From NCBI GenBank assembly GCA_045617585.1, contig JAZLIW010000010.1, positions 1-34,455 of the forward strand: DNA of 34,455 bases. Reading direction: 5' to 3'. The DNA comes from CAKRZE01 sp045617585. GTDB taxonomy: Bacteria > Bacillota > Clostridia > Oscillospirales > CAG-272. Under the pieces are notes generated by a model that saw only the letters and a program-made list of their open reading frames with translations, was not told the DNA's origin and searched no databases. The stretch's first letter is position 1, and each line of letters starts with the position of its first letter. Below, piece after piece: positions 6,235 to 15,120 of this stretch. Both the position numbers and the translations under genes were made by a program.

Positions 6235-7158
6235 ATGACGAAGGTTTTCATTGACGGGAGCGCCGGGACGACCGGACTCCGCATTGCCGAACGGCTGGCG
6301 GGGCGGGAGGATCTGACGCTGCTCCGACTGCCTGAGGAAATGAGAAAGGATCCCGCCGCGCGGCGGGAGAGCATGGCGCAGGCCGACGTCGTCTTTCTCT
6401 GCCTCCCCGACGCGGCTGCGGAAGAGGCGGTCACGCTGATCTCCTCCGACCGTACGGTCGTGATCGACACCTCGACGGCGCACCGCACCGCGCCCGGCTG
6501 GGTCTACGGCTTCCCGGAGATCGGGGACCTCGGAAAGAAGCTCAGGGGAGCGAAGCGCGTCGCCAATCCCGGCTGTCACGCCTCCGGCTTCATCTCCCTG
6601 ATCGCTCCGCTGACCGAACACGGCCTGCTCCCGGCGGACACGCTCCTCACCTGTTTTTCCCTGACCGGCTACTCGGGCGGAGGAAAGAAAATGATCGCCG
6701 ACTACCGTGACCCGGCACGGGCGGAGGCACTTGAAGCACCGCGCGCCTACGGGCTCGGACAGACGCACAAGCATCTGCCCGAAATGAAAGCGGTCTGCGG
6801 GCTTTCCTCCGCACCGGTCTTCACCCCGATCGTCTCCTCCTATTACGCCGGAATGACGGTCACGGTCCCCCTCTTTGCTTCTCAACTCCGGATCCCGGTC
6901 GGGGAGCTGCCCGATTTTTACCGCGGCTATTACCGCGGCAGGGTCGTTACCTACGACGGAACGGACGACGGGGACGGTTTCCTCTCCGCCGCTTCCCTTT
7001 CCGGCACCGACGGCATGAAGATCGGCGTTTACGGCAGCGGCGAGCGGATCACGCTCGTATCCCGCTTCGATAACCTCGGCAAGGGCGCTTCGGGCGCGGC
7101 AATCCAGAACATGAACATCATTCTCGGACTCGACGAAACGTCGGGACTGACGCTGTAA
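6235..7158 (+). CDS. argC: N-acetyl-gamma-glutamyl-phosphate reductase (type 2)
   Basis: Reduces N-acetyl-gamma-glutamyl phosphate with NADPH to the semialdehyde, the third step of ornithine/arginine synthesis. At 307 aa with the opening MTKVFIDGSAGTTGLRI it belongs to the shorter type-2 ArgC group. The nucleotide loop is GSAGTTG (residues 8-14). The catalytic cysteine is C114 in NPGCHASG, and a His in LGQTHKHLPEM matches the family's active-site region. ATG 6235 has GGAGG 7 nt upstream; the open frame extends further upstream through the promoter but has no support there. First gene of argC-argJ-argBD, 29 nt before argJ, driven by the promoter at 6152 and probably repressed by arginine. Confidence 0.95.
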   Translation: MTKVFIDGSAGTTGLRIAERLAGREDLTLLRLPEEMRKDPAARRESMAQADVVFLCLPDAAAEEAVTLISSDRTVVIDTSTAHRTAPGWVYGFPEIGDLGKKLRGAKRVANPGCHASGFISLIAPLTEHGLLPADTLLTCFSLTGYSGGGKKMIADYRDPARAEALEAPRAYGLGQTHKHLPEMKAVCGLSSAPVFTPIVSSYYAGMTVTVPLFASQLRIPVGELPDFYRGYYRGRVVTYDGTDDGDGFLSAASLSGTDGMKIGVYGSGERITLVSRFDNLGKGASGAAIQNMNIILGLDETSGLTL

Positions 7159-7187
7159 AAGACCCCCAAAAGAAAGGAACGAACACC

Positions 7188-8402
<1,215 letters not shown>

Positions 8403-8427
8403 ACCGGCAGAAAGAAAGGAAAACCGT

Positions 8428-10458
8428 ATGGCTGACAGCATCATGAACAAGGCACGGGCGGAGATCCTCACGCAGGCCCTGCCCTATATCAAGCGCTACG
8501 CGGGCAAGACCGTCGTCATCAAGTACGGCGGCAGCGCGATGGCGGACGAAACGCTCAAAAAGCAGGTCATGGAGGATATCGTCCTCCTCTCCACGGTCGG
8601 GGTCCGGGTCGTTCTGGTCCACGGCGGCGGCCCGGAGATCAGCGAGCTCATGGAAAAGCTGGGCAAAAAGCCCGAGTTCATCGACGGGCTGCGCGTAACC
8701 GACCGGGAAACGGTGGACATCGCGCAGATGGTCCTCGCCGGTAAGATCAACAAGACGCTGGTCAATCTGATCGGGCTGAACGGCGGGCACGCGGTCGGCA
8801 TCTCCGGCATGGACGGGCGGCTGATCGAGGCGGTCCGGCGGGATGAGAAGCTCGGTTACGTCGGCGACGTGACCAAGGTGCATATCGGCGTCGTGCTCGA
8901 CATTCTGGAAAAGGGATATATCCCGGTCGTCTCCACGCTCGGCTGCGACGCGGAGGGGAACGTGTACAACATCAACGGCGATACCGCCGCCGCAGCGGTC
9001 GCCGGCGCGCTCGGCGCGGAGCGTCTGATCATGATGACCGACGTCCCCGGGATCCTGAAGGATCAGAAGGATCCCTCCTCCCTGATCCCGGAGATCAGCG
9101 TGGGCGAGGCGGAAAAGTTGATCCGCGACGGGACGATCTCGGGCGGCATGATCCCCAAGGTGGACTGCTGCGTCGAGGCGCTGAAAAAAGGCGTAAAGAA
9201 CGCCGTCGTCATGGACGGCAGAGTTCCCCATTCCATTCTGACCGAGCTCCTCACCGACGAGGGAGCCGGGACCATGTTTACGGAGAAAAGAGATATGACG
9301 GTCAAAGAAAAAGACGCGAACTATATTGCGGGGACCTACAACCGCTTCCCCGTCGTTCTTTCCCACGGCAAGGGCTCGGTCCTCTGGGACGAAAACGGGA
9401 AGGAATATATCGACATGGGCTGCGGCATCGGCGTGACCGCCTTCGGCATCGCCGACGACCGCTGGCAGGCAGCCGTCTCGGAGCAGGCAGGCAAGCTCCA
9501 GCACGTTTCCAACCTCTATTACACCGAGCCCTGCGCCGTCCTCGCGGAAAAGCTCTGCGAAAAGACCGGCATGAGCAAGGTATTCTTCTCGAACTCCGGC
9601 GCGGAGGCGAACGAGTGCGCGATCAAGGCGGCACGGAAATACGCCGCGGAGAAAAAAGGCCCGGAATACAACGTGATCGTGACCATGAAGAACAGCTTCC
9701 ACGGCAGGACCCTCACGACCCTTGCCGCGACCGGGCAGGAGCACTATCACGAGCTCTATCAGCCTCTGACCCCCGGCTTCCTCAGCATCGACCCGAATAA
9801 TATCTACGAGCTGGAGGCCGTCGGCTCTTCCCACAAGATCGCGGCGATCCTGCTGGAATGCATCCAGGGCGAGGGCGGCGTGATCCCGCTCAAGAAGTCC
9901 TTCGTCCACGAGGTCGCGGAATACGCGCAGGCGCACGATATCCTGCTGATCGTCGATGAGGTACAGACCGGAAACGGACGTACCGGAAAGCTCTATTCCT
10001 ATATGAACTACGGCATCAAGCCCGATATCGTCACGACCGCGAAGGGGCTCGCGGGCGGACTGCCGCTCGGCGCCACCCTCCTCGGGGAAAAGGTCGAAAA
10101 CGTCTTCGGCTTCGGTGACCACGGCTCCACCTTCGGCGGAAATCCGGTCTGCTGCGCCGCTGCGATTTCGGTCCTCGACCGTCTGAACGACGATCTCTTC
10201 TCCGGCGTTGAGGAACGCAGCAAATTCCTGTTCTCCTCCTTCACCGGCGCACCCGGGATCACCGAGGTCACGGGGCTCGGGCTCATGATCGGTCTCAAGA
10301 CCGTCCGTCCCGCCGCCGATGTCGTCCGCGACTGCATGGAGCAGGGCGTCCTCTGCCTCACCGCAAAGGACCGCGTCCGTCTCCTCCCCGCCCTCAATAT
10401 CCCGAAGGACGTGCTGAAAAAAGCCGTCGGGATCATTCTGGAAGCCTGCGCGAAGTAA
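8428..10458 (+). CDS. argBD: Fused N-acetylglutamate kinase / acetylornithine aminotransferase
   Basis: One 676-codon frame joins two enzymes that are normally separate. Residues 1-289 are a complete ArgB kinase: VVIKYGGSAM, VLVHGGGPEIS, the INGDTAAAAVAGAL nucleotide region and the usual GTMF ending. Residues 290-676 are a complete class-III aminotransferase ArgD starting MTVKEKDANYIAGTY. It has SNSGAEANE, DEVQTGNGRTG (Asp510) and the PLP lysine K539 in VTTAKGLAGGLPLGAT. The two catalyse steps 2 and 4 of ornithine synthesis, on either side of ArgC. The linker is only about four residues. An in-frame ATG at 9295 with GGAG 9 nt upstream could also give free ArgD, so both forms are possible. I see no sign of a frameshift, but a base error at a lost stop codon cannot be excluded. 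Confidence 0.9.
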   Translation: MADSIMNKARAEILTQALPYIKRYAGKTVVIKYGGSAMADETLKKQVMEDIVLLSTVGVRVVLVHGGGPEISELMEKLGKKPEFIDGLRVTDRETVDIAQMVLAGKINKTLVNLIGLNGGHAVGISGMDGRLIEAVRRDEKLGYVGDVTKVHIGVVLDILEKGYIPVVSTLGCDAEGNVYNINGDTAAAAVAGALGAERLIMMTDVPGILKDQKDPSSLIPEISVGEAEKLIRDGTISGGMIPKVDCCVEALKKGVKNAVVMDGRVPHSILTELLTDEGAGTMFTEKRDMTVKEKDANYIAGTYNRFPVVLSHGKGSVLWDENGKEYIDMGCGIGVTAFGIADDRWQAAVSEQAGKLQHVSNLYYTEPCAVLAEKLCEKTGMSKVFFSNSGAEANECAIKAARKYAAEKKGPEYNVIVTMKNSFHGRTLTTLAATGQEHYHELYQPLTPGFLSIDPNNIYELEAVGSSHKIAAILLECIQGEGGVIPLKKSFVHEVAEYAQAHDILLIVDEVQTGNGRTGKLYSYMNYGIKPDIVTTAKGLAGGLPLGATLLGEKVENVFGFGDHGSTFGGNPVCCAAAISVLDRLNDDLFSGVEERSKFLFSSFTGAPGITEVTGLGLMIGLKTVRPAADVVRDCMEQGVLCLTAKDRVRLLPALNIPKDVLKKAVGIILEACAK

Positions 10459-10503
10459 ACGAAGGGGACCGTTCCCCCGCGCGGCAAACATTCTTCTCTT
10501 CCG

Positions 10504-10543
10504 CCGGAGTCAGGTGCGATATGCCTGACTCCGGTCTTTTTTT
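10504..10543 (+). terminator. Rho-independent terminator of the arg operon
   Basis: A perfect 11-bp stem CCGGAGTCAGG / CCTGACTCCGG (10504-10514 and 10524-10534) is followed by TCTTTTTTT. It lies 45 nt after the argBD stop. Confidence 0.93.
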
Positions 10544-10575
10544 CGGAAAAATGCTGTTTTTCCGTCGTCTTTCTC

Positions 10576-10604
10576 TTGACAAAACGATTTCCCTTTGATA
10601 TAAT
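10576..10604 (+). promoter_or_regulatory. Sigma-A type promoter of the TetR gene
   Basis: Consensus TTGACA (10576-10581) and TATAAT (10599-10604) are exactly 17 nt apart, 39 nt before the start codon. No clear palindromic operator was found around it. Confidence 0.9.
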
Positions 10605-10643
10605 ATGCTTGATATATAACAAAATTGATTTTTGGAGGTCTCC

Positions 10644-11210
10644 ATGGCACCGAAACAGAAGATCACGAAAGACGAGATCGAAAGCGGAGCGTACGAATTC
10701 GTCAGAGAAAACGGCATCGCCTCCATGAAGGCGCGTTCTCTCTCCGCATATCTGCACTGCTCCACGCAGCCGATCTTTTCCAACTTTGCCGGAATGGATG
10801 AGGTACGGAGCTGCGTGATCCGGAGGGCACTCGCCTGCTGCGAACAGTATCTCACGGCGTCCAAGGAAGGAGACGGGATCACGGCGTTCACCTCCATGGC
10901 AAAGGGATATCTCCGTTTTGCCAACGAGGAAAAGAACCTGTTCCGGATGCTCTTCCTCGAAAGCCGTCCCGAAGTAGAAAAGATGACCGAGGCCGCTTCC
11001 ATCCCCGAGGTCCGCAGCGTCCTGCGCATGATCGCCGGCGGTGAGGAGCAGGATCCCGATTACCGCTTCCGCCTTGAACTGTGGTTCTTCGCGCACGGCA
11101 TCGCTTCCCTGCTCTCGAACGGCTACGTTTATTGGGAAGATATGCCGATCGAGGAGATCCTGAACGAGGTCTATCTTTCCCTTGCCTCAAAAAAGCATCC
11201 GGCTGACTGA
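10644..11210 (+). CDS. TetR/AcrR-family transcriptional regulator
   Basis: A 188-aa one-component regulator. The N-terminal helix-turn-helix covers about residues 7-55, with KITKDEIESGAYEFVRENG leading into ARSLSAYLHCSTQPIFSNF, where the recognition helix and the F/Y-x-x-F pattern typical of TetR are visible. The rest is an alpha-helical ligand and dimer domain with no recognisable ligand signature. ATG 10644 follows GGAGG by 5 nt; an in-frame TTG at 10632 lies upstream of that site and is rejected. It is monocistronic, with its own consensus promoter, and precedes the Mrp gene, which has a separate promoter. Its target is unknown; self-regulation is common in the family. Confidence 0.88.
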   Translation: MAPKQKITKDEIESGAYEFVRENGIASMKARSLSAYLHCSTQPIFSNFAGMDEVRSCVIRRALACCEQYLTASKEGDGITAFTSMAKGYLRFANEEKNLFRMLFLESRPEVEKMTEAASIPEVRSVLRMIAGGEEQDPDYRFRLELWFFAHGIASLLSNGYVYWEDMPIEEILNEVYLSLASKKHPAD

Positions 11211-11249
11211 CAGAACACCGGAACGAAAAGAAGAAAAAGGCGTGAAACC

Positions 11250-11278
11250 TTGACTTTTTTCCGTCCGCGGGGTATAAT
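11250..11278 (+). promoter_or_regulatory. Sigma-A type promoter of the Mrp gene
   Basis: TTGACT (11250-11255) and TATAAT (11273-11278) are 17 nt apart, with about 45 nt to the start codon at 11323. Confidence 0.87.
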
Positions 11279-11322
11279 ATCCCCAACCGAGTTTTTTACA
11301 GCGAAAGGAATCAACCACAGCT

Positions 11323-12177
11323 ATGGACGAAAATCAGAATCAGATCCCCGAGGAAGCCTGCACCCATGACTGCTCCACCTGCCACGCCAACTGCTCTTCC
11401 AAAGAAAAGAAGAGCCTGATCGAAGCGCCTCATCCGATGAGCACGATCAGGAAGGTCATCGGCGTCGTCAGCGGCAAGGGCGGTGTCGGCAAATCCCTCG
11501 TCACTTCCGTACTCGCAAGCAAAATGAGAGCCCTCGGCAGCGAGGTCGCCGTGCTCGACGCGGACATCACCGGTCCCTCGATCCCGAAGATCTTCGGTGT
11601 GAGCGGCGACGTGACCGGCACCGACGACGGCATCTTCCCGCTGGAGAGCCGCGCGGGTGTCCGCGTGATGAGCGTCAACCTCCTTCTTGAGGACGAAACC
11701 TCTCCCGTCGTCTGGAGGGGCCCCGTCATCGCGGGTACCGTCAAACAGTTCTGGACCGACGTGATCTGGGGCGACGTGGACGTCATGTTCGTCGACTGCC
11801 CTCCCGGAACCGGCGACGTGCCGCTGACCGTCTTCCAGTCCATCCCGCTGGACGGCGTGATCATCGTCACGAGCCCGCAGGAGCTCGTCTCCATGATCGT
11901 CGCAAAGGCGGTCAACATGGCAAAGATGATGAATATCCCGGTCCTCGGTATCGTCGAGAACATGAGCTTCATCCGCTGCCCGGACTGCGGGAAAGAGATC
12001 CCCGTCTTCGGTGAATCCAAGGCGGAAGCGGTCGCCGCCGAATTCGGTCTGCCGCTGCTCGGCAGACTGCCGATCGACCCGACCTACGCGCGTCTTTGCG
12101 ACGCGGGCGAGATCGACCGCGTCGAATGCGCGGAGCTGGATCCCGCCGTGAAGGCGATCAGCACTCTTCTGAACTGA
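11323..12177 (+). CDS. Mrp/NBP35-family Fe-S cluster carrier ATPase
   Basis: A 284-aa cytosolic P-loop ATPase of the Mrp/ApbC/NBP35 group that binds and delivers iron-sulfur clusters. The deviant Walker A SGKGGVGKS is at residues 50-58, DADITGPSIP at about 79-87, the switch FVDCPPGTGD at about 156-165, and the cluster-binding CPDC at 219-222. The first 24 residues carry four cysteines (C13, C17, C20, C24; C-x3-C-x2-C-x3-C), a second possible metal or cluster site like that of eukaryotic NBP35 and seen in many clostridial Mrp proteins. The N-terminal DUF59 domain of E. coli-type Mrp is absent. The AAAGGA site lies about 13 nt before ATG 11323, a rather long spacing. Confidence 0.93.
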   Translation: MDENQNQIPEEACTHDCSTCHANCSSKEKKSLIEAPHPMSTIRKVIGVVSGKGGVGKSLVTSVLASKMRALGSEVAVLDADITGPSIPKIFGVSGDVTGTDDGIFPLESRAGVRVMSVNLLLEDETSPVVWRGPVIAGTVKQFWTDVIWGDVDVMFVDCPPGTGDVPLTVFQSIPLDGVIIVTSPQELVSMIVAKAVNMAKMMNIPVLGIVENMSFIRCPDCGKEIPVFGESKAEAVAAEFGLPLLGRLPIDPTYARLCDAGEIDRVECAELDPAVKAISTLLN

Positions 12178-12230
12178 CCGGCTCTGCCGGAGATCGGGCA
12201 GCGTCGGCTGTCCGCAGCATCACTTCCGAT

Positions 12231-12272
12231 GGGGTCGGATCACCCGCGTGAACCGACCCCTGTCCGTTTTTT
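12231..12272 (+). terminator. Probable terminator after the Mrp gene
   Basis: An 8-bp stem GGGGTCGG / CCGACCCC (12231-12238 and 12253-12260) with a 14-nt loop is followed by TGTCCG and six T. The T-run is not directly adjacent, so termination may be leaky and the next gene, without an obvious promoter, may rely on readthrough. Confidence 0.5.
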
Positions 12273-12297
12273 GTCACCCTTTCCGAAAGGAGTACCC

Positions 12298-12840
12298 ATG
12301 CGTCTGAACCGTTCCGATATCCTGCGGCACGCGGCCGCCTATCCCCTCTCCGAGCCGGTCGATCTTCTCAAGCTCGCCTTTCAGGAAGCGCTCGGTCCCG
12401 GGCACATGATCCCCTCGCCCGAAAAAGCGGTCGCCTTCTGCCTGACCGAGCGGCGTTCCCTGCTCGGCGGCTGTACGGACGGGATCCTGCCTTCTCCCGC
12501 TGCCGTGGAACCGCTCGGCGACGAGTTCTGCCGTGTCCCTCTCTGCTGCGTCAGCGAGGCGCGGTGCCGTCGGATCGCCCGTCTTTTCGTCGCCTCGGCG
12601 GCGGAGGTGACCGATCCCGCCGGACGCGAAGCACGGGAAGAGGCGCTGGAGGAGAACCTTTCCATGATCCGCGAGCTCGCGGAGAAAGGCACGTTTTCCT
12701 TCCCCGTCGGGGACTGGGACGCGCTCGTCTCCCGCTGGAAGGAAGCGGGACGTCCCCCGGTCAGCCACAGCCCTGCCTACCGCACTGCCTACCGCCCCTC
12801 CTATCGGGTCGTGAAGCGCTCCCTCCTCGGGATCGGTTGA
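12298..12840 (+). CDS. Conserved clostridial protein of unknown function (180 aa)
   Basis: A 180-aa soluble protein. Three parts look constrained: LLKLAFQEALGPGHMI near residues 24-39, AAVEPLGDEFCRVPL near 65-80, and a C-terminal VSHSPAYRTAYRPSYRVV near 155-172. From memory, similar GPGHxI, EPxG and HSxAYRxAYxPxYR elements recur in unannotated proteins of Clostridia, so I take this as a real family with no assigned function. There is no signal peptide, membrane segment or known enzyme motif; the conserved His, Tyr and Arg could form an active or binding site. ATG 12298 follows AAAGGAG by 5 nt; upstream in-frame starts lack a site. It lies 120 nt after the Mrp gene. Confidence 0.8.
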   Translation: MRLNRSDILRHAAAYPLSEPVDLLKLAFQEALGPGHMIPSPEKAVAFCLTERRSLLGGCTDGILPSPAAVEPLGDEFCRVPLCCVSEARCRRIARLFVASAAEVTDPAGREAREEALEENLSMIRELAEKGTFSFPVGDWDALVSRWKEAGRPPVSHSPAYRTAYRPSYRVVKRSLLGIG

Positions 12841-12893
12841 GCGTCGGCAGCCCGCCGCGTCGCCGTGCGTTCGGAAAGGCTGAGAGATCATCG

Positions 12894-12947
12894 AAAAAAC
12901 ACCTGCTGAAAGAGAGTATTCAACTCTTTCTCAGCAGGTGTTTCGTC
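12894..12947. terminator. Bidirectional terminator between convergent transcription units
   Basis: A long inverted repeat (AAACACCTGCTGA at 12897-12909 and TCAGCAGGTGTTT at 12931-12943, extended inward by further pairs) is flanked by six A on the left and TTTCGTCT on the right. On the minus strand it ends in TTTTTT and strongly terminates the long operon ending at 13010. On the plus strand it serves the 180-aa protein gene. Confidence 0.9.
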
Positions 12948-13009
12948 TCATAAGGCGGCAAACGGGGATCCGTTCGCTTCCGTTCGCGGCGAGAGCACGG
13001 GGGCTCCCG

Positions 13010-14287
13010 TCAGGCAAGATTGCGGTGCAGGGTCATGACGGAGGATTCCAGCTCGTTCAGATAGTCCCGGACGGATTCTCCCGCGTACCCCATATCGGTC
13101 AGCACGATCAGCAGGAAGGGCCTGTCCCCGAGGACGATGCCCATATCGTGATAGGCGCCGGTACTCTGCGTGTAGCGGTGCAGGATCCGTTCCCCGGGGA
13201 AAAGCGCGGACATTCCGGACGTGACCGAGAGGACCAGACTGTCCCGCAGAGAAGCCGAGCCCGGCTCCGCCGCGTAGGCAAAGCGCATGATCTCAAGCCA
13301 CAGACGCGAGACGCTTTCCAGCGTCGCCGTCCCCTCCGCGAGTTCTCCGCAGCCGAGGGACTCCAGCAGTGCCGACGTTCCGTCGGTGCCGTAGATCTCC
13401 TCCAGCACGTGGGAAGCCGTGGCGTCGTTATAGCGGAGGACCAGTTCGATCAGGCGCAGACGGGTGAATTCCGTGCCCTCCTCCTGATTCTTGAGGATCC
13501 CGCTGCCGCTGACGGCGTCGGCGGGGTCGAAAGGATAGACCCCGGTCAGCGTATCCCATTCATTTTCAAGCAGATACAGTGCCTGCGCGAGCCCGGTCAG
13601 GTCCCCGGCGGCAAAGGAAAGTTCCTCGCCGTAGGAAAGCGACAGACCGCCGTTCAGGTCCATGTAATACAGGGCAACGGGAGGCGTGACCTCCTCTTCG
13701 GTCACGACGGGGAACCCGTCCTCCCCGTCCCGCGTGATCTGCTCGGTCCGGACGGGAGCGCTGCGCACCAGTTCTCCGACCTTCGTGAAGCCGAGCCGCC
13801 CGGCGTCGGAGCCCGTGACCGACGCGAAAAGCGCGTCGTACGCCTCCTGCTTTTCCCGCACGGTCTCGTTCAGCCGTTCGATCTGCTCCTCCAGACTGCG
13901 ATGGATGGGATCGGTATCGGCAAGGGTCTTCTGCAGACTGTCCCGTTCCTCGGTCAGTGCCGCGAGGTCCTTTTTCGCCTGCTCCAGCTCGTTGAGCTGC
14001 ACGTTCAGCTGCTCCGAGATCGCCGCGGCGCGGGAAAGTGCCTCGCCTTTTTCGTTCTGCGCGGCGCGGAGCGCCTGCTCGTAGGTCGCGACGAGATCCG
14101 CGTTCTTCTCCTCCTCCGCCTTGAGGTCCTTTAACAAGCGCCGGGACGTGAAGGTACTGACGATAAACAGTACCGCCAGAACGCAGCAGAGGAGCGGGAG
14201 AAGGATCCCCTGCCCTTTCTTTTTCTTCTTTTTGACCGGAGGCTGTGCCGCGGCTCCCGCGCTCCGGTTTTCGGTCATCAGATTCAT
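13010..14287 (-). CDS. Membrane-anchored beta-lactamase-fold protein lacking catalytic motifs
   Basis: A 425-aa protein. A Lys-rich cytoplasmic start leads to one TM helix (about 28-47), a long coiled coil (about 55-155) and an extracellular domain (about 200-425). That domain follows the class A beta-lactamase/PBP-like serine hydrolase pattern: VALYYMDLNGG, FAAGDLTGLAQALYLLE, YNDATASHVL and TGAYHDMGIV. The three catalytic motifs are altered. SxxK reads D229-L-T-G232, SDN reads N287-D-A289, and KTG reads R371-Y-T373. It is therefore probably a non-catalytic binding protein. ATG 14287 has AGAGGAT 8 nt upstream. It is the last gene of the long minus-strand run, 60 nt after divIC, which suggests a role in the cell wall or at the septum. 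The family match is my inference. Confidence 0.7.
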   Translation of the reverse strand: MNLMTENRSAGAAAQPPVKKKKKKGQGILLPLLCCVLAVLFIVSTFTSRRLLKDLKAEEEKNADLVATYEQALRAAQNEKGEALSRAAAISEQLNVQLNELEQAKKDLAALTEERDSLQKTLADTDPIHRSLEEQIERLNETVREKQEAYDALFASVTGSDAGRLGFTKVGELVRSAPVRTEQITRDGEDGFPVVTEEEVTPPVALYYMDLNGGLSLSYGEELSFAAGDLTGLAQALYLLENEWDTLTGVYPFDPADAVSGSGILKNQEEGTEFTRLRLIELVLRYNDATASHVLEEIYGTDGTSALLESLGCGELAEGTATLESVSRLWLEIMRFAYAAEPGSASLRDSLVLSVTSGMSALFPGERILHRYTQSTGAYHDMGIVLGDRPFLLIVLTDMGYAGESVRDYLNELESSVMTLHRNLA

Positions 14288-14347
14288 TGGAACATCCTCT
14301 GTTTTTTCGGTCCGGTTCCGGGGCTTGCCCCCCGGGACCGGCGGTGC

Positions 14348-14623
14348 TTAACGGTCGTTATAGATGATCAGGTCGCCGGGCAGACAGTAGCCGTTCTCCC
14401 GCGCGAGGTCCATGATCGCCTCTTCGTCCATCGGCTTGGAGAGTTCGTCCTGCATTTTCTCAATATTGTCCTCCACCTGATCCTTCCTCTCCTGAAGCTG
14501 ATCTCTCTGCTCGCGCAGATCGTCGAATTCCAACTGGAGCTTGAAAATATTGATGATGCAGAAGCAGACGAAGACGAATACCGCCAGCTTCATGAAAATA
14601 TTCAGCCTGCCGCTGAGTCTCAT
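14348..14623 (-). CDS. divIC: Septum formation initiator DivIC/FtsB family
   Basis: A 91-aa bitopic division protein that acts with FtsL and DivIB at the septum. A short basic N-terminus precedes a TM helix (about 11-30). A Glu/Gln/Lys-rich coiled coil follows (LREQRDQLQERKDQVEDNIEKMQ), ending in the characteristic MDLARENGYCLPGDLIIY, where the conserved A-R-x-x-x-x-x-x-P-G-E/D element of FtsB/DivIC is seen. The start codon overlaps the stop of yabQ by 4 nt (ATGA), giving translational coupling. The yabP-yabQ-divIC order is the same as in Bacillus subtilis. Confidence 0.94.
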   Translation of the reverse strand: MRLSGRLNIFMKLAVFVFVCFCIINIFKLQLEFDDLREQRDQLQERKDQVEDNIEKMQDELSKPMDEEAIMDLARENGYCLPGDLIIYNDR

Positions 14624-15120
14624 ACCGTGCCATCCTTTCTTTTGATCGGTCGTGTCCTTTTCCGCGTTCCCCGCGGGAGCTTATGCTTTGCCGCCCGTTT
14701 TCCGATCCGTTCCGCCGTGCGGCGAACGGGAGCGAAAAGCGGCGCGAAGAGAAATGATACGATCTTTTTCGTGATCCGCAGGGCGGCTTTCACGCCCCGG
14801 ATCACCGCGTCCGCGCACTTCATGACCGCCCGTCCCGCAGACGCCTGCCAGGCAAAAAAGCCGATGCCTGCGGAAACGAACGCAAACCAGCGGAACCTGC
14901 CGTCGTTTACCGCGTAGGTCAGTAAGATCATGGCAGCGGCGGAAAAGAACGCGAAAAGCAGGTCGCCGAGGAAAACGGCGATCAGGTGCGGCGCGCCGCT
15001 CCGTTCCCTTCCCGCGGCGAGATGCAGGATACGGAACACGTCGTAGACCGCCCCGAGGAAGATCCCCGCTGCCGCCGAGAAGAGCAGATAGCGCCCGTAA
15101 GCCGACTGTGACAGGAACAT
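14620..15120 (-). CDS. yabQ: Spore cortex biosynthesis protein YabQ
   Basis: A 166-aa membrane protein needed for spore cortex formation in B. subtilis. The N-terminal half has about three to four hydrophobic helices, with the family start SQSAYGRYLLFSAAAGIFLGAVYDVFRI. The C-terminal 60 residues are very basic (RKRTRPIKRKDG) and probably cytoplasmic. It begins immediately after the yabP stop codon and overlaps divIC by 4 nt, so the three are read as a coupled unit. Length is normal for the family. Together with yabP it is the clearest sporulation marker here. No sporulation-specific (sigma-E type) promoter could be recognised upstream. Confidence 0.93.
   Translation of the reverse strand: MFLSQSAYGRYLLFSAAAGIFLGAVYDVFRILHLAAGRERSGAPHLIAVFLGDLLFAFFSAAAMILLTYAVNDGRFRWFAFVSAGIGFFAWQASAGRAVMKCADAVIRGVKAALRITKKIVSFLFAPLFAPVRRTAERIGKRAAKHKLPRGTRKRTRPIKRKDGTV

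Noticed and set aside
14314..14339. GC-rich hairpin between divIC and the beta-lactamase-like gene
   Set aside because: No T-run follows in the minus-strand direction, and the minus-strand stem has a mismatch, so it is not called a terminator; it may only be a structured spacer.
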